Notes: generated by a model from the letters alone, not told the origin. DNA of 64,000 nt from JANNVK01 sp031414415 (GCA_031414415.1 JANNVK010000102.1:52589-116588), one strand, 5' to 3'. Numbered from the stretch's first letter, positions 16,376 through 26,313 are shown. Translations and numbers: made by a program.

Positions 16376-18595
16376 ATGAAAGTCCAAACAATCACGGACA
16401 CCGGATTTGATGCTTTGTCCTCAGAAAATTCGCTAACGCCGCAGAAAATTAATATCAGCTTCATATTGGTTGCGACTTTTAGCATCTTGGCGGTGCTTTT
16501 TATTGTCGCTCAACTATTTGATTTAATTGAAAAAAATCAAATTTCGCCAATTAGCGATGGATTGCTGGCTTTGGTAAGTTTGGTTTCAGTAATTGTTGTT
16601 TGGAAAAATCTTCGTAATCCATTATTGGATAGTAAAACTAAAAGAGCTTGGAAAATTATTTTAGTTTCATTTGTTTTTTACGCAATTGGACATAACATTT
16701 GGTTTTATTACAGTTCGATTCTTGGAATTGAACCTTTTCCTTCCTTAGCTGATGCGGGTTTTTGGTTGTTTTATCCTTTTATGTTTTGGGGTTTATTATC
16801 TTTTCCGACCAACAGAAAAGTAGGATCAGACTTACTTAAATTTGGTATAGACGTTGCGATTGTCATGCTCGGCGGCGGTTTAGCGGTTTGTTATTTTATT
16901 ATCCAACCAACTATCCAAGGAATTGCAGAAGGCGAATGGTTGACAAAAGGGCTTAACCTTTTCTACACCGTTGGAGATATGGTTTTGATGTTGGGAATCT
17001 CAACGATAATAATGCGTCGTCCGCTTGAAATAGTTAAGAAGCCGATTTATGTTTTGATTGCCGGTTTGATACTTATTTGGGCTTCGGACATTGGTTTTGC
17101 CTACTTTACCTTGCAAAACACTTACTTTAGCGGACATTGGATTGATAACCTTTTCATTTTTGGAATGTTGGTTATGGCATTTGCCGCAGTTTATCAAGAC
17201 TATATTGTTTCTAAAAACGAACTAGGTAACGAAAGTGTCAAAGAAGAATTTTCAGTCCCAAAATTTAACTGGTTACCATATTTAGGAATCGCAGTCGGTT
17301 TCGCGATTATGTTGTTGGAAACAAAGCCTTATTGGTTCGATTGGCTCGGAGTTGTAGTTTTTGTGACTTTGGTCATGACGAGTTTAGTTATTTTTAGACA
17401 AATTATTGCGGTTAAAGAAAATATTAGATTAGTTGGTGAATACGCTGCAAATCAAGAGGAATTACGGTTTCGAACATTGGTCGAAAATTCTTCGGATTTG
17501 ATAACTATTTGGGCTCGAGACGGAAGTTTAATTTTCAGAAGCCCATCAGTCAAAAAACTTCTCGGATATGAAGTTGCGGAAATTGCCTTACTTTCTAAAG
17601 TTGAATTGATTCATCCCGATGATCTCGATGAGATAAACTCTCTGTTTTCACAAGTTTGCAATGGAGAAATTGAATCTTATGTGAAAGAAGTTCGGATGTT
17701 ACACAAAGACGGAGAATACCGAGTTCTTGAAAGTATCACATCGATACTTCCTAAATCAGCAAACGGTATGGGCGATATTTTGACCAACACTCGTGATATT
17801 ACACAACGAAAAAGGGACGAGAAAACTCTGCAACTCTATACAACAAAGATAGAACAGAGCAATCGGGAATTGCAAGATTTTGCCTACGTTGCTTCACACG
17901 ATCTCCAAGAACCGCTCAGAAAAGTTCAGGCTTTTGGCGATAGATTAGACAAAAAATTTGCCGGAGAACTGGGCATCGAAGGTCAAGATTATCTCAAAAG
18001 AATGAGAGATGCAGCTGGTCGGATGCAAACTCTGATTAACGATTTGCTCTCGTTTTCTCGCATCTCGACTAAAAGCAAACCGTTTGTCCAAACTGATTTA
18101 GCAAAAATTTGCCGAGAAGTTGTTGTCGATTTAGAAATTAGAATTGAAGAAAAGCAAGCTCAAGTTGATGTCTTTGAGATGTTGACAATTGATGCTGATC
18201 CGCTCCAGATGCGACAGCTTTTTCAAAATTTGATTGGAAATGCACTTAAATTTCAACGGAAAGATATTCCCCCAACCGTGAAAATTTACACTGAAGTTGA
18301 AGAACTGACGAACAGAAAAAATAACAATGAAACTGAGAAAAACACTTGTAAAATAATTGTCGAAGATAACGGAATAGGCTTTGATGAGAAATATCTTGAT
18401 CGTATTTTTACAGTTTTTCAGAGATTACACGGTCGCGGCGACTACGAAGGTTCTGGTGTTGGATTAGCAGTATGCCGGAAAATTGTTGAGCGGCATCGTG
18501 GTCAAATCACCGCTCAAAGCGTTCCTGATGAGGGAACAAAGTTCATAATTACCCTGCCAATATTAAATAAAGTAGGAGTTAATTTAGATGAATAA
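16376..18595 (+). CDS. Membrane-bound PAS sensor histidine kinase
   Basis: A 739-aa kinase. About ten membrane segments fill residues 25-345. A PAS domain follows (about 365-485, ELRFRTLVENSSDLITIWAR). The dimerisation domain has phospho-acceptor His508 in VASHDLQEPLRKVQAF, and the ATP-binding domain has NLIGNALKFQ, IIVEDNGIGFDEKYLDRIF and GSGVGLAVCRKIVERH. The HDLQEPLRK form of the H-box is typical of phytochrome- and PAS-type kinases that signal to CheY-like regulators. The following response-regulator gene overlaps it by 8 bp. The stimulus is unknown; the membrane domain resembles uncharacterised multi-pass sensor regions. Confidence 0.92.
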   Translation: MKVQTITDTGFDALSSENSLTPQKINISFILVATFSILAVLFIVAQLFDLIEKNQISPISDGLLALVSLVSVIVVWKNLRNPLLDSKTKRAWKIILVSFVFYAIGHNIWFYYSSILGIEPFPSLADAGFWLFYPFMFWGLLSFPTNRKVGSDLLKFGIDVAIVMLGGGLAVCYFIIQPTIQGIAEGEWLTKGLNLFYTVGDMVLMLGISTIIMRRPLEIVKKPIYVLIAGLILIWASDIGFAYFTLQNTYFSGHWIDNLFIFGMLVMAFAAVYQDYIVSKNELGNESVKEEFSVPKFNWLPYLGIAVGFAIMLLETKPYWFDWLGVVVFVTLVMTSLVIFRQIIAVKENIRLVGEYAANQEELRFRTLVENSSDLITIWARDGSLIFRSPSVKKLLGYEVAEIALLSKVELIHPDDLDEINSLFSQVCNGEIESYVKEVRMLHKDGEYRVLESITSILPKSANGMGDILTNTRDITQRKRDEKTLQLYTTKIEQSNRELQDFAYVASHDLQEPLRKVQAFGDRLDKKFAGELGIEGQDYLKRMRDAAGRMQTLINDLLSFSRISTKSKPFVQTDLAKICREVVVDLEIRIEEKQAQVDVFEMLTIDADPLQMRQLFQNLIGNALKFQRKDIPPTVKIYTEVEELTNRKNNNETEKNTCKIIVEDNGIGFDEKYLDRIFTVFQRLHGRGDYEGSGVGLAVCRKIVERHRGQITAQSVPDEGTKFIITLPILNKVGVNLDE

Positions 18596-19034
18596 TCAAC
18601 AACCGTTTACAATTTTAATGGCGGACGACGATCCTGATGATCGCTTGCTTGTCAAAGAAGCCTTCGAAGAGAGCCGTTTGCTAAACCCACTTCACACAGT
18701 AGAAGATGGCGAAGAATTGCTCGATTATCTCAATCAAACTGGGAAATTTAGTGAAATTACATCGCTTCCAAGCCTAATACTTCTTGACCTGAATATGCCG
18801 CGGAAAAGTGGAATCGAGGCATTAAAAGAAATTAAAGCTGACCCAAACTTGAGAAAAATCCCAATCATAGTTTTGACAACTTCAAAAGCTGAAGAAGACA
18901 TAATCAATAGTTACGATCTTGGAGTAAATTCCTTTATCGTAAAACCGGTTACATTTGATTCACTTGTAAATATAGTAAAGCAGCTCGGCAGTTATTGGTT
19001 CGAATTGGTTCGACTTCCAGCTAATGAAAGATAA
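18588..19034 (+). CDS. Single-domain CheY/Rcp1-like response regulator
   Basis: A 148-aa receiver domain with acidic residues in MADDDPDD, phospho-acceptor Asp67 in LILLDLNMPRKSG, and the conserved Thr/Lys in VLTTSKAEEDI and FIVKPV. There is no output domain. The pairing with a HDLQEPLRK kinase matches known Rcp1-type systems. It overlaps the kinase gene by 8 bp and the diguanylate cyclase gene closely follows, so all three are probably one phospho-relay unit. Confidence 0.93.
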   Translation: MNNQQPFTILMADDDPDDRLLVKEAFEESRLLNPLHTVEDGEELLDYLNQTGKFSEITSLPSLILLDLNMPRKSGIEALKEIKADPNLRKIPIIVLTTSKAEEDIINSYDLGVNSFIVKPVTFDSLVNIVKQLGSYWFELVRLPANER

Positions 19035-19038
19035 CACG

Positions 19039-21189
19039 ATGAATACTTCTGACAAATTAATAAAAATTCTATTGGTTGACGATGATGAAGACGATTATAT
19101 ACTCACGCGGTATCTTTTCGAAGAATTTAAGTCTAGCCAATATGAATTAGAGTGGACGCAAAGCTATGAAAATGGCTTAGAATCTGCTCGCAATAATTTG
19201 CACGATGTTTATTTGGTTGACTTTAGATTAGGTGAAAAAGATGGACTCCAATTCATATTTCAAGCTGTCGGATATGGTTGCACCGCACCGATAATTTTAT
19301 TAACCGGACAAGGCGATAAAGAAATCGATTTACAAGCTATGCAAGCTGGTGCGGCTGATTATCTGGTCAAAGGAGCGTTTGACGCACCATCGCTCGAACG
19401 ATCAATTCGATACAGCATTCGTCACGCACTGACAATTAACAAATTGCAAACCTCTGAATTAAAGTTTCGTTCGGTGATTCAATCTGCTAGCGATGCGATT
19501 TTTCTCGTTGATTCGTTGGGAAAAGTTATTATGTGGAACGCGGCAGCTGAGAGGATTTTTGGCTACACAGAAAAAGAAATTATCGGGCAATCTTCCACAA
19601 TTTTGATGGGAGCAAAATATTCGAAAAAAGCTATCGAACAAGGCGTTAGCGACACGATGAATTTTGTGTTGAAACCATTGATGGGAAAAGTTGTTGAAGC
19701 CTTTGGCAGACGCAAAGATGGAAGCGAGTTTCCTTTAGAATTATCAGGCTCAGTTTGGCAAACTTCCGATGGAGCATTTTACACAGGAATCATAAGAGAT
19801 ATTACAAAACGTCGTGAGGCAGAATATCAGCTTGTTTATGAAGCAACTCACGATTCGCTGACAGGTTTACCAAACCGTTCGCAGTTTACCGACATTTTAG
19901 AGCAAGCAATTAAAAACAATTCTGGTGTAAATCAATTTGCTGTGCTTTTTCTTGATCTCGACCGCTTTAAAGTTATAAATGACGGATTAGGTCATATTAT
20001 TGGTGATAAACTTTTAGTCACAATAGCCGAAAGATTGAAAAGATGCCTTCGTGCAAACGATTTTGTTGCAAGATTTGGCGGAGATGAATTCACAATTTTA
20101 GCAAATAATTTAGTTCATCCGGGTGAGGCAATATTATTAGCGGAACGTTTACAAAAAGAACTTGCAAATCCGTTTAATTTAGATGGTCAAGAAATATTTA
20201 CATCCGTAAGTATAGGAATAACATATTCAAATTCGTGCAAAAGGCTACCGGAAGATTTTCTTCGCGACGCTGATTCGGCAATGTATCGTGCAAAGGCTGG
20301 AGGAAAGGCTCGCTATCAAGTTTTTGATAGCAAAATGCACGCAAATAGCTTGAGTTTATTGAAAAAAGAGAATGATTTGAGAAGGGCAATTGAGAGAGAA
20401 GAATTTAGAGTTTTTTATCAGCCAATATTTAATTTACAAACTCGCAAAATTGTTGAATTTGAAGCACTAATTCGTTGGAAACATCCAGAATTAGGATTAG
20501 TTTTACCAGCTGATTTTATTCCAATCGCAGAGGAAACCGATTTGATTATCCCAATTGGAAAATGGGTTTTGGAAGAATCCTGCCGCCAAATGAGTGCTTG
20601 GCGTAAGCAATTTCCTCAACATCCAAATCTCTCCGTGAGCGTTAATCTTTCCGCAAGACAGTTGATACAGTCAGATTTAGCGAGCCAGGTAGAACAAGTA
20701 TTGATTGAAAACCATCTTCCTGCCAAATGTTTGAAACTTGAAGTTACGGAATCAAGCGTTATGGAAAATGCTGAAATTGCCCTAAAAATTCTGAAAAAAC
20801 TCAAAAAACTTGGTGTTCGTATTAGTTCTGATGATTTTGGCACCGGATATTCTAGTTTGAGTTATTTAAACAAATTTCCGTTCGATAATCTTAAAATAGA
20901 TCGTTCATTTGTTGGGAAACTAGATGCCGAATCAAAAAGTTGGGAAATTGTTAGAACTATTCTTCGGCTTGCAGAAAATTTAAAACTAGACGTTATTGCT
21001 GAGGGTATTGAAACAGAATTTCAAGCAGAAAAACTAATGGAATTTGGTTGCATTTATGGGCAAGGGTTTTATTTTTCGAAACCAGTCGCAAATCAAATTG
21101 CTACTGATTTGCTTGTTTTGAACGAAAACGAACTTCCTTATCTTGGAAATTTTAATCCAACAATTGTTGTTGAATCCTCTTTTTACTAA
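19039..21189 (+). CDS. REC-PAS-GGDEF-EAL protein (cyclic-di-GMP turnover)
   Basis: I favour ATG 19039, five codons inside the longest frame (which starts at 19024), because GAAAG precedes it at normal spacing. In order: a receiver domain (acceptor Asp in VYLVDFRLGEKDG), a PAS domain (VIQSASDAIFLVDSLGKVIM), GGDEF (LPNRSQFTDIL, active-site ARFGGDEFTIL) and EAL (EFEALIRWKHPELG, NLSARQL, SSDDFGTGYSSLSYL, VIAEGIET). Both enzyme motifs are intact, so the protein could make and degrade cyclic-di-GMP, with phosphorylation of the receiver setting the balance. It is the last gene of the kinase-regulator cluster and is followed by a hairpin terminator. Confidence 0.92.
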   Translation: MNTSDKLIKILLVDDDEDDYILTRYLFEEFKSSQYELEWTQSYENGLESARNNLHDVYLVDFRLGEKDGLQFIFQAVGYGCTAPIILLTGQGDKEIDLQAMQAGAADYLVKGAFDAPSLERSIRYSIRHALTINKLQTSELKFRSVIQSASDAIFLVDSLGKVIMWNAAAERIFGYTEKEIIGQSSTILMGAKYSKKAIEQGVSDTMNFVLKPLMGKVVEAFGRRKDGSEFPLELSGSVWQTSDGAFYTGIIRDITKRREAEYQLVYEATHDSLTGLPNRSQFTDILEQAIKNNSGVNQFAVLFLDLDRFKVINDGLGHIIGDKLLVTIAERLKRCLRANDFVARFGGDEFTILANNLVHPGEAILLAERLQKELANPFNLDGQEIFTSVSIGITYSNSCKRLPEDFLRDADSAMYRAKAGGKARYQVFDSKMHANSLSLLKKENDLRRAIEREEFRVFYQPIFNLQTRKIVEFEALIRWKHPELGLVLPADFIPIAEETDLIIPIGKWVLEESCRQMSAWRKQFPQHPNLSVSVNLSARQLIQSDLASQVEQVLIENHLPAKCLKLEVTESSVMENAEIALKILKKLKKLGVRISSDDFGTGYSSLSYLNKFPFDNLKIDRSFVGKLDAESKSWEIVRTILRLAENLKLDVIAEGIETEFQAEKLMEFGCIYGQGFYFSKPVANQIATDLLVLNENELPYLGNFNPTIVVESSFY

Positions 21190-21197
21190 AAAGTTTT

Positions 21198-21265
21198 AGG
21201 CAGTTTGTCAGTTATTTGCGTGGAAAGAATTTAAAATTCCTCTTAACTACAAACTGCCTTTTTTT
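21198..21265 (+). terminator. Terminator with 11-bp stem and long loop
   Basis: AGGCAGTTTGT (21198-21208) pairs perfectly with ACAAACTGCCT (21249-21259). The loop is 40 nt and includes a smaller palindrome, and a run of seven T follows (21259-21265). It lies between convergent genes and most clearly serves the plus-strand signalling operon. Confidence 0.7.
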
Positions 21266-21272
21266 AATTACA

Positions 21273-23690
21273 TCAACGCTGTTTAGCGTTTTTAACGTGT
21301 TTATCAAACCACTCAACCATCTCAAAAAGCGTGTGTCCGATAGATTCTTTGGCAGAATAACCATGCGATTCGAGCGGTAGCATCACAAGTCTGGCAGTTC
21401 CACCGTTCCCGCGAATCGCCGCAAAAAGTCGTTCGGATTGAATGGGAAATGTGCCTTGATTATTGTCCGCTTCGCCGTGTGTCATCAAAATCGGTTCATT
21501 AATTTTGTTGGCATACATAAATGGCGAAACCTTGAAATACATATCAGGTGCTTCCCAAAATGTGCGACGTTCTGATTGAAAACCAAAAGGCGTTAACGTT
21601 CTGTTATATGCACCTGAGCGTGCGATTCCCGCACGGAAAATATCCGAATGAGCAAGCAAATTTGCGGTCATAAATGCACCGTAGCTGTGTCCACCAACGC
21701 CAACACGGTCGCGATCTGTTACGCCCATTTCGACAGCTTTATCAATTGCAGCTTGTGCAGAATCGACAACTTGTTTGATAAATGTTTCGTTGACAGTTTC
21801 GGGATTTCCGACAATCGGCATCGTTGTATCATCCAAAATTGCATAGCCTTGAAGCAAGAAAAACAGATGCGACATTCCGCCAATTGTAGTAAAACGATTA
21901 GTCGAACCAGAAACTTGTCCGGCAGTTGAAGCATCAGTAAATTCTTGCGGATAAGCCCAAACTACTGTCGGTAAACGAGTTCCTTCTTTGTAGTTTGGCG
22001 GAAGATAAAGCGTGAATGAAAGATCAACTCCATCAGCACGTTTATATTTTACGAGTTTTTTGGTGATTCCGCGAAGTTGCGGCGTTGGATCAGAAAAGTT
22101 TGTTAGTTTAGCGGGCATTCTGTCCATACAATCCGCGGTTTCCATTTTGTAACAACTAAAACTGTAAGAATAAAGATTAGGAGGCTCAGTTTGCGATTCT
22201 TTTCTGACTATTACTGAGTCTCCTATTAAATCGAGCATAGTAACAAAACTTGCGTATTCGAAATTGAACGACCGGAAAATCTCGCGTGTCTTTAAAGTTT
22301 TGACGTTCATCTTACGCAAAAATGGTCGATCACCTTCTGGACTTGCACCGTTTCCGGTTGTAAAAACATCGTCGCCATCTTGTTGAATTACGCTCACACC
22401 ATTTGAAAGTCGCTTAGTTACAAAACTTCCAATATCACCGTATCGATCATTAATACTGAGGTCTGAAATCATCTTTGGAGTTGTTGGGTTGCGATAATCT
22501 AAGTGCCAAATTTTTCTCCGATTCGTGTCACGATCATATTCAGTTACAAACAACAAACCGTCTTTTTCTCCAAATTGACGACCTGCAAAACGTTGTTCGG
22601 TTTTGAAAATCTCAATCGGATTTGACGCAAAAGGTGCGGGTAACATAACTATTTTGTCTCTCGGTGTAACCTTGTTTTTTGGATTTCCGCCATCTAATGC
22701 CTCAACCCAAGTGAGAGTTGAAGGTTCAACCGGAATCCACGAAATGTTTCTCACACCAATCGAAACGCCGCCAACAGGCAAATTATCTTGAAGCGGAATG
22801 CTCGAAACTTTTTTCGTCACATTTCCGATCAAATCCCAAACTTCAATTTCTTTTGGAAAACGCGATGCAGGATAAAGGTAAGAAAAAGGCTTTTGAATTC
22901 GCGAAGTTAGAATAGAATTTCCGTCAGGCGAAACGTCGGCATTATCAAAAATTGCAGGTTGACCAACGTTTTTTACTTTCCCTTTGAGGTCAACAATCGC
23001 AAGTTGTGATGTCGCGTAATATTCGAAAAGACTTTCGTCATTTGGCGATTTTAAAAGATCTTGAAAAGTTTGAACTGCACCAGATTTACCAGATGTTTCT
23101 TGAATATTTGGCTCGTTTGGTGTGAGATTTTGATATTGCGGAGCAACACCGCGATTCATCGGAACAAGATTCACGAGCAACTCTTTTTGATTCGGCATCC
23201 ACGAAAAACCACCAAACGCAGTGTTTACTTGAATATTTTTGAGTTTCGAAAGTTTTGCAGTTGCAACTTCTAAAATCCAAAGTTCAATTCCAGACGGAGT
23301 TTGATTTCCAACCGCGATGTATTTTCCATCGGCTGACCAAGTAGGCGAAATGACATTCGCATTCGTTGGAAGTGCGATTGGCGTTTCTTTGCCATCAGCA
23401 ATATTTTTGAGCGTTATTTTCGTCACATAAAACGGTCGATGTTGCCCATTTGTATTAGGGTTTATTCGCAAACCCGCGAGTCGCAACATTGGTTGTGCAA
23501 GCTCAGAAATCGGTGGATAACGAAGCGGCTCAAGCAATGCAATCACGTTCTTTTTAGGACTGATTACAGTTTGTGGTGTTGATGGGGCGTTTAAAACATC
23601 CAAAATATTTTGCGGCGGTTGTTTGTAACCTTGTGCGAAAGTTGATGTTATAAGTAACACAATTGTAGAAAGTAGCGTTATTTTATTCAT
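21273..23690 (-). CDS. Secreted S9-family serine peptidase (prolyl-oligopeptidase fold)
   Basis: An 805-aa protein. A signal peptide (about 1-19, ending STFAQG) precedes a beta-propeller region with PD40-like repeats (NVISPTWSADGKYIAVGN, ADVSPDGNSILTS), and an alpha/beta-hydrolase domain follows. The catalytic triad can be placed: Ser669 in GVGGHSYGAFM, Asp742 in THGEADNNQG and His776 in PLESHGYS. The sequence resembles glutamyl- or dipeptidyl-type S9 enzymes that trim peptides outside the cytoplasm. It fits the peptide-scavenging character of the window (tricorn protease, oligopeptide permeases). A small Lys-rich gene lies 11 bp upstream. Confidence 0.92.
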   Translation of the reverse strand: MNKITLLSTIVLLITSTFAQGYKQPPQNILDVLNAPSTPQTVISPKKNVIALLEPLRYPPISELAQPMLRLAGLRINPNTNGQHRPFYVTKITLKNIADGKETPIALPTNANVISPTWSADGKYIAVGNQTPSGIELWILEVATAKLSKLKNIQVNTAFGGFSWMPNQKELLVNLVPMNRGVAPQYQNLTPNEPNIQETSGKSGAVQTFQDLLKSPNDESLFEYYATSQLAIVDLKGKVKNVGQPAIFDNADVSPDGNSILTSRIQKPFSYLYPASRFPKEIEVWDLIGNVTKKVSSIPLQDNLPVGGVSIGVRNISWIPVEPSTLTWVEALDGGNPKNKVTPRDKIVMLPAPFASNPIEIFKTEQRFAGRQFGEKDGLLFVTEYDRDTNRRKIWHLDYRNPTTPKMISDLSINDRYGDIGSFVTKRLSNGVSVIQQDGDDVFTTGNGASPEGDRPFLRKMNVKTLKTREIFRSFNFEYASFVTMLDLIGDSVIVRKESQTEPPNLYSYSFSCYKMETADCMDRMPAKLTNFSDPTPQLRGITKKLVKYKRADGVDLSFTLYLPPNYKEGTRLPTVVWAYPQEFTDASTAGQVSGSTNRFTTIGGMSHLFFLLQGYAILDDTTMPIVGNPETVNETFIKQVVDSAQAAIDKAVEMGVTDRDRVGVGGHSYGAFMTANLLAHSDIFRAGIARSGAYNRTLTPFGFQSERRTFWEAPDMYFKVSPFMYANKINEPILMTHGEADNNQGTFPIQSERLFAAIRGNGGTARLVMLPLESHGYSAKESIGHTLFEMVEWFDKHVKNAKQR

Positions 23691-23700
23691 ATGTTTGTGA

Positions 23701-23949
23701 TTAGTTGATTAGTTCGTTTTCTTTTAAAGTTGTCTTCTTCTTCGATTGATTATAATACTTGAAATCAGAAAAATCTTGAGTTAAGCTCAATGTCATTAGC
23801 TGATTTGTTATGAATTTTTTCGCGAATTCCTTGCGACTTTGCTCCAGAAACTTTAACCGCTTTTCAAGTTTTCGTTGCGTTTTAATGACACATTTGAGTC
23901 TTTTCGAAAAAGACTTCGGCAATTTTTTAGGTTTCAAATTTTTTGACAT
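23701..23949 (-). CDS. Small Lys-rich protein of unknown function
   Basis: An 82-aa frame fits tightly between two same-strand genes. The product is very basic and starts MSKNLKPKKLPKSFSKRLK. A helical, coiled-coil-like middle follows (TQRKLEKRLKFLEQSRKEF). No ribosome-binding site is obvious, and I recognise no family. Its placement and the lack of any other use for the space support it modestly; composition alone could give such a frame in AT-rich DNA. Confidence 0.4.
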   Translation of the reverse strand: MSKNLKPKKLPKSFSKRLKCVIKTQRKLEKRLKFLEQSRKEFAKKFITNQLMTLSLTQDFSDFKYYNQSKKKTTLKENELIN

Positions 23950-23975
23950 AATTTTATTTATTTCATTTTAATCTG

Positions 23976-24971
23976 TTACTTACTTTTTGCAAATTCTCTC
24001 AAAATAATCCGTGCAACATTTGGAATAATATCTCGTTCTTTTGCTTGATTCTCGGTGAAAACACATAAAATAAACTTCAAACCGCTTGCAGTTTCAATGT
24101 ATGCAACATCGTGTCGAGTTTTTGATGTCCAACCAGCTTTTGACCAAAGTTTCGCACCTTTCAAATCTAAATCTTTCAACGCAATTCCGGTAAAACCATT
24201 TGCTTGGTCATCTCCATCAAAAACTTTACTTTCTTTATTTTCCCAATTTCGTTTCATCAAATCGAGCATTTGTTTTGTTCGTTCAGATGTAACTGCTTTA
24301 TTTAAAACAATTTCTGCCAATAACCTGGCAGTTGCGTTTGTCGTTAATTTGTTGCGATTCACTCCATCTTTGCCGCGAAATTGTTGTTCAATTCCGTAAG
24401 CATCTTCGCAAAAAGTTTTTTGACAAACGTTTATATTTTTATATTCGAGCGACTCAAAATATCGATTGACTACGTTTCGTTTGTAAGCCCATTTTTTGAA
24501 TTCGGCTTCAGGTAATTCGCCGCCGCTGCCTACGCCAGAAAGAATATCGAGAATAATTTGCGTCGCGTCATTTGAAGAATCCACAATCATATCTTTCAAC
24601 GTGCGGCGAAGTTCGGGCGAATCCTTGATTTTTCCGTCTTCCAGCCATTGATGAATCGCCACCATATAAAACATTTTGACAACGCTTGCCGGATAAATTT
24701 TAAAATCACCACGATAATTTGCTGAAACTAAATTAGAAGAATCTCGCATATCAATCAATGTTGCTGCTAAATCATCAAACTTCATTCCTTTGGCAGAATA
24801 TTTATTCAAAGTTTCGCTAACTGCATATTTTAGAATAGTTTGCAGTTCAGTCGAATTTTCAATTGCAACTGTTTGATATGGCTTTTTAGTTGGTTTAGAT
24901 TGCTTTTTCTGTGCGTTTACAAAAGAGATAACAAAGGTTAGGCAGCATAAGATAATAAAAAACTTTTTCAT
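23976..24971 (-). CDS. Secreted serine hydrolase of the class A beta-lactamase fold
   Basis: A 331-aa protein with a signal peptide (ending about FVNAQ, residue 21). The nucleophile motif SxxK is Ser96-Lys99 in YPASVVKMFY, and the second motif is SSN in IVDSSNDATQIIL (equivalent to SDN). The third motif is KAG in LWSKAGWTSKTRHD, where true beta-lactamases have KTG or KSG, and I cannot find the ExxLN motif that carries their deacylating Glu. It is therefore more likely a peptidoglycan- or ester-directed hydrolase than a resistance enzyme. Confidence 0.8.
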   Translation of the reverse strand: MKKFFIILCCLTFVISFVNAQKKQSKPTKKPYQTVAIENSTELQTILKYAVSETLNKYSAKGMKFDDLAATLIDMRDSSNLVSANYRGDFKIYPASVVKMFYMVAIHQWLEDGKIKDSPELRRTLKDMIVDSSNDATQIILDILSGVGSGGELPEAEFKKWAYKRNVVNRYFESLEYKNINVCQKTFCEDAYGIEQQFRGKDGVNRNKLTTNATARLLAEIVLNKAVTSERTKQMLDLMKRNWENKESKVFDGDDQANGFTGIALKDLDLKGAKLWSKAGWTSKTRHDVAYIETASGLKFILCVFTENQAKERDIIPNVARIILREFAKSK

Positions 24972-25026
24972 GATTTTCTCAACTTTTCTTTACGAATTGG
25001 TTTGAAAAGAGTATAAACGAAACCGA

Positions 25027-26310
25027 ATGGAAAATGAAAAATTAGTTCGCGGAATTAGTCGTTGGGATTTAACCGCAATCGCAATCAACACAATTATTGG
25101 AGCCGGAATTTTTGGTTTGCCGGCTAAAGTTACGGCACTTATCGGCAGTTACAGCCTTTTAGCATTTGTAGTTTGTGCGTTAATAATCGGTTTAATTGTA
25201 CTCTGTTTTGCTGAAGTCTCGAGTCGGTTCACGACAACCGGCGGAATGTATCTCTATGCGAAAGAAGCATTTGGCTCGGCTGTTGGCTTTGAGGTTGGCT
25301 GGCTTTATTGGATTGTTCGCGTCACAACTTTTGCGGCGAATTGTAATTTATTGCTTGCATATTTGAGTTTTTTTTATCCAACTGTCAAGCAAGGCACAAC
25401 CAGAATTCTTTTGACGACTTTGATTGTAGCAACGTTGACCACTGTTAATTTCCTTGGTGTCAGGCAATCAACAATTTTGACTAATATTTTTACTGTCGGA
25501 AAAATTGTTCCGTTGTTCATTTTTGTCGCAGTCGGAATGTTTTTTATTCAACCCGCAAATTTTTCGTTTGCAATTATTCCAGAATATACTGCGTTCTCAA
25601 GTGCAGTTTTGCTACTAATTTACGCATTTGTCGGCTTTGAAGCTGCCGTTATTCCAGGCGGTGAAATTAAAGACCCTAAGAAAAATATTCCTTTTGCATT
25701 GCTTGTCGCGTTAGGTTTTGCGGCAGTTTTGTTTATTTTGATTCAAATTGTTAGCATCGGAAATTTGCCAGAATTAGCCAAATCTGAAAAACCTCTCGCT
25801 GATGCGGCTGTTAATTTTCTCGGAAGTTTTGGAGCAACTTTCATTACAATTGGAGCTTTAATATCTATTTTTGGAAACCTCAACGGCGGATTTTTAACCG
25901 CGACGCGAATGCCATTTGCGATGGCTGAACAAAATGAATTGCCGAAAATTTTGGGTGCAACTCACCCGAAGTTTAAAACCCCATACATATCTATTTTGCT
26001 GACCGGACTTTGTGTTTTAATTTTTACAATACAAAGCGATTTTGTCACAGCTTTAACTATTAGCACTATTACCAGGCTTTTAGTTTACGCCACTACTTGT
26101 GCGGCATTGCCAGTTCTTCGAAATCGCGAAAATATTGCGAAAGCTGAGTTTATCGCTCCGTTTGGTGTTGTTGCGACAATCTTATCTTTATTGCTCACGG
26201 CTTGGTTACTGACAAATGTTGACTTCAAAAAAGAAGGTCTCGCGATTGTTTTTGCCGTTATTGGAGGCTTGTTTTTATTTACAACTTATCGAGCTTTTTG
26301 TAAAAAATGA
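25027..26310 (+). CDS. APC-family amino-acid permease
   Basis: A 427-aa membrane protein with about 12 membrane segments. The N-terminal substrate-site helix, LTAIAINTIIGAGIFGLPAK, carries the GAGIFG motif of the amino acid-polyamine-organocation superfamily. VGFEAAVIPGGEIKDPKKNI matches the conserved mid-protein FxGFE...GE..DP pattern. It imports or exchanges amino acids; the specific substrate is not clear. It diverges from the hydrolase gene over a 55-bp promoter space and is convergent with the regulator gene, whose stop is 3 bp away. Confidence 0.9.
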   Translation: MENEKLVRGISRWDLTAIAINTIIGAGIFGLPAKVTALIGSYSLLAFVVCALIIGLIVLCFAEVSSRFTTTGGMYLYAKEAFGSAVGFEVGWLYWIVRVTTFAANCNLLLAYLSFFYPTVKQGTTRILLTTLIVATLTTVNFLGVRQSTILTNIFTVGKIVPLFIFVAVGMFFIQPANFSFAIIPEYTAFSSAVLLLIYAFVGFEAAVIPGGEIKDPKKNIPFALLVALGFAAVLFILIQIVSIGNLPELAKSEKPLADAAVNFLGSFGATFITIGALISIFGNLNGGFLTATRMPFAMAEQNELPKILGATHPKFKTPYISILLTGLCVLIFTIQSDFVTALTISTITRLLVYATTCAALPVLRNRENIAKAEFIAPFGVVATILSLLLTAWLLTNVDFKKEGLAIVFAVIGGLFLFTTYRAFCKK

Positions 26311-26313
26311 GTT

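Noticed and set aside
23976..24971. Antibiotic-resistance beta-lactamase
   Set aside because: The KTG motif and the deacylation Glu are missing, so a resistance call is not supported.
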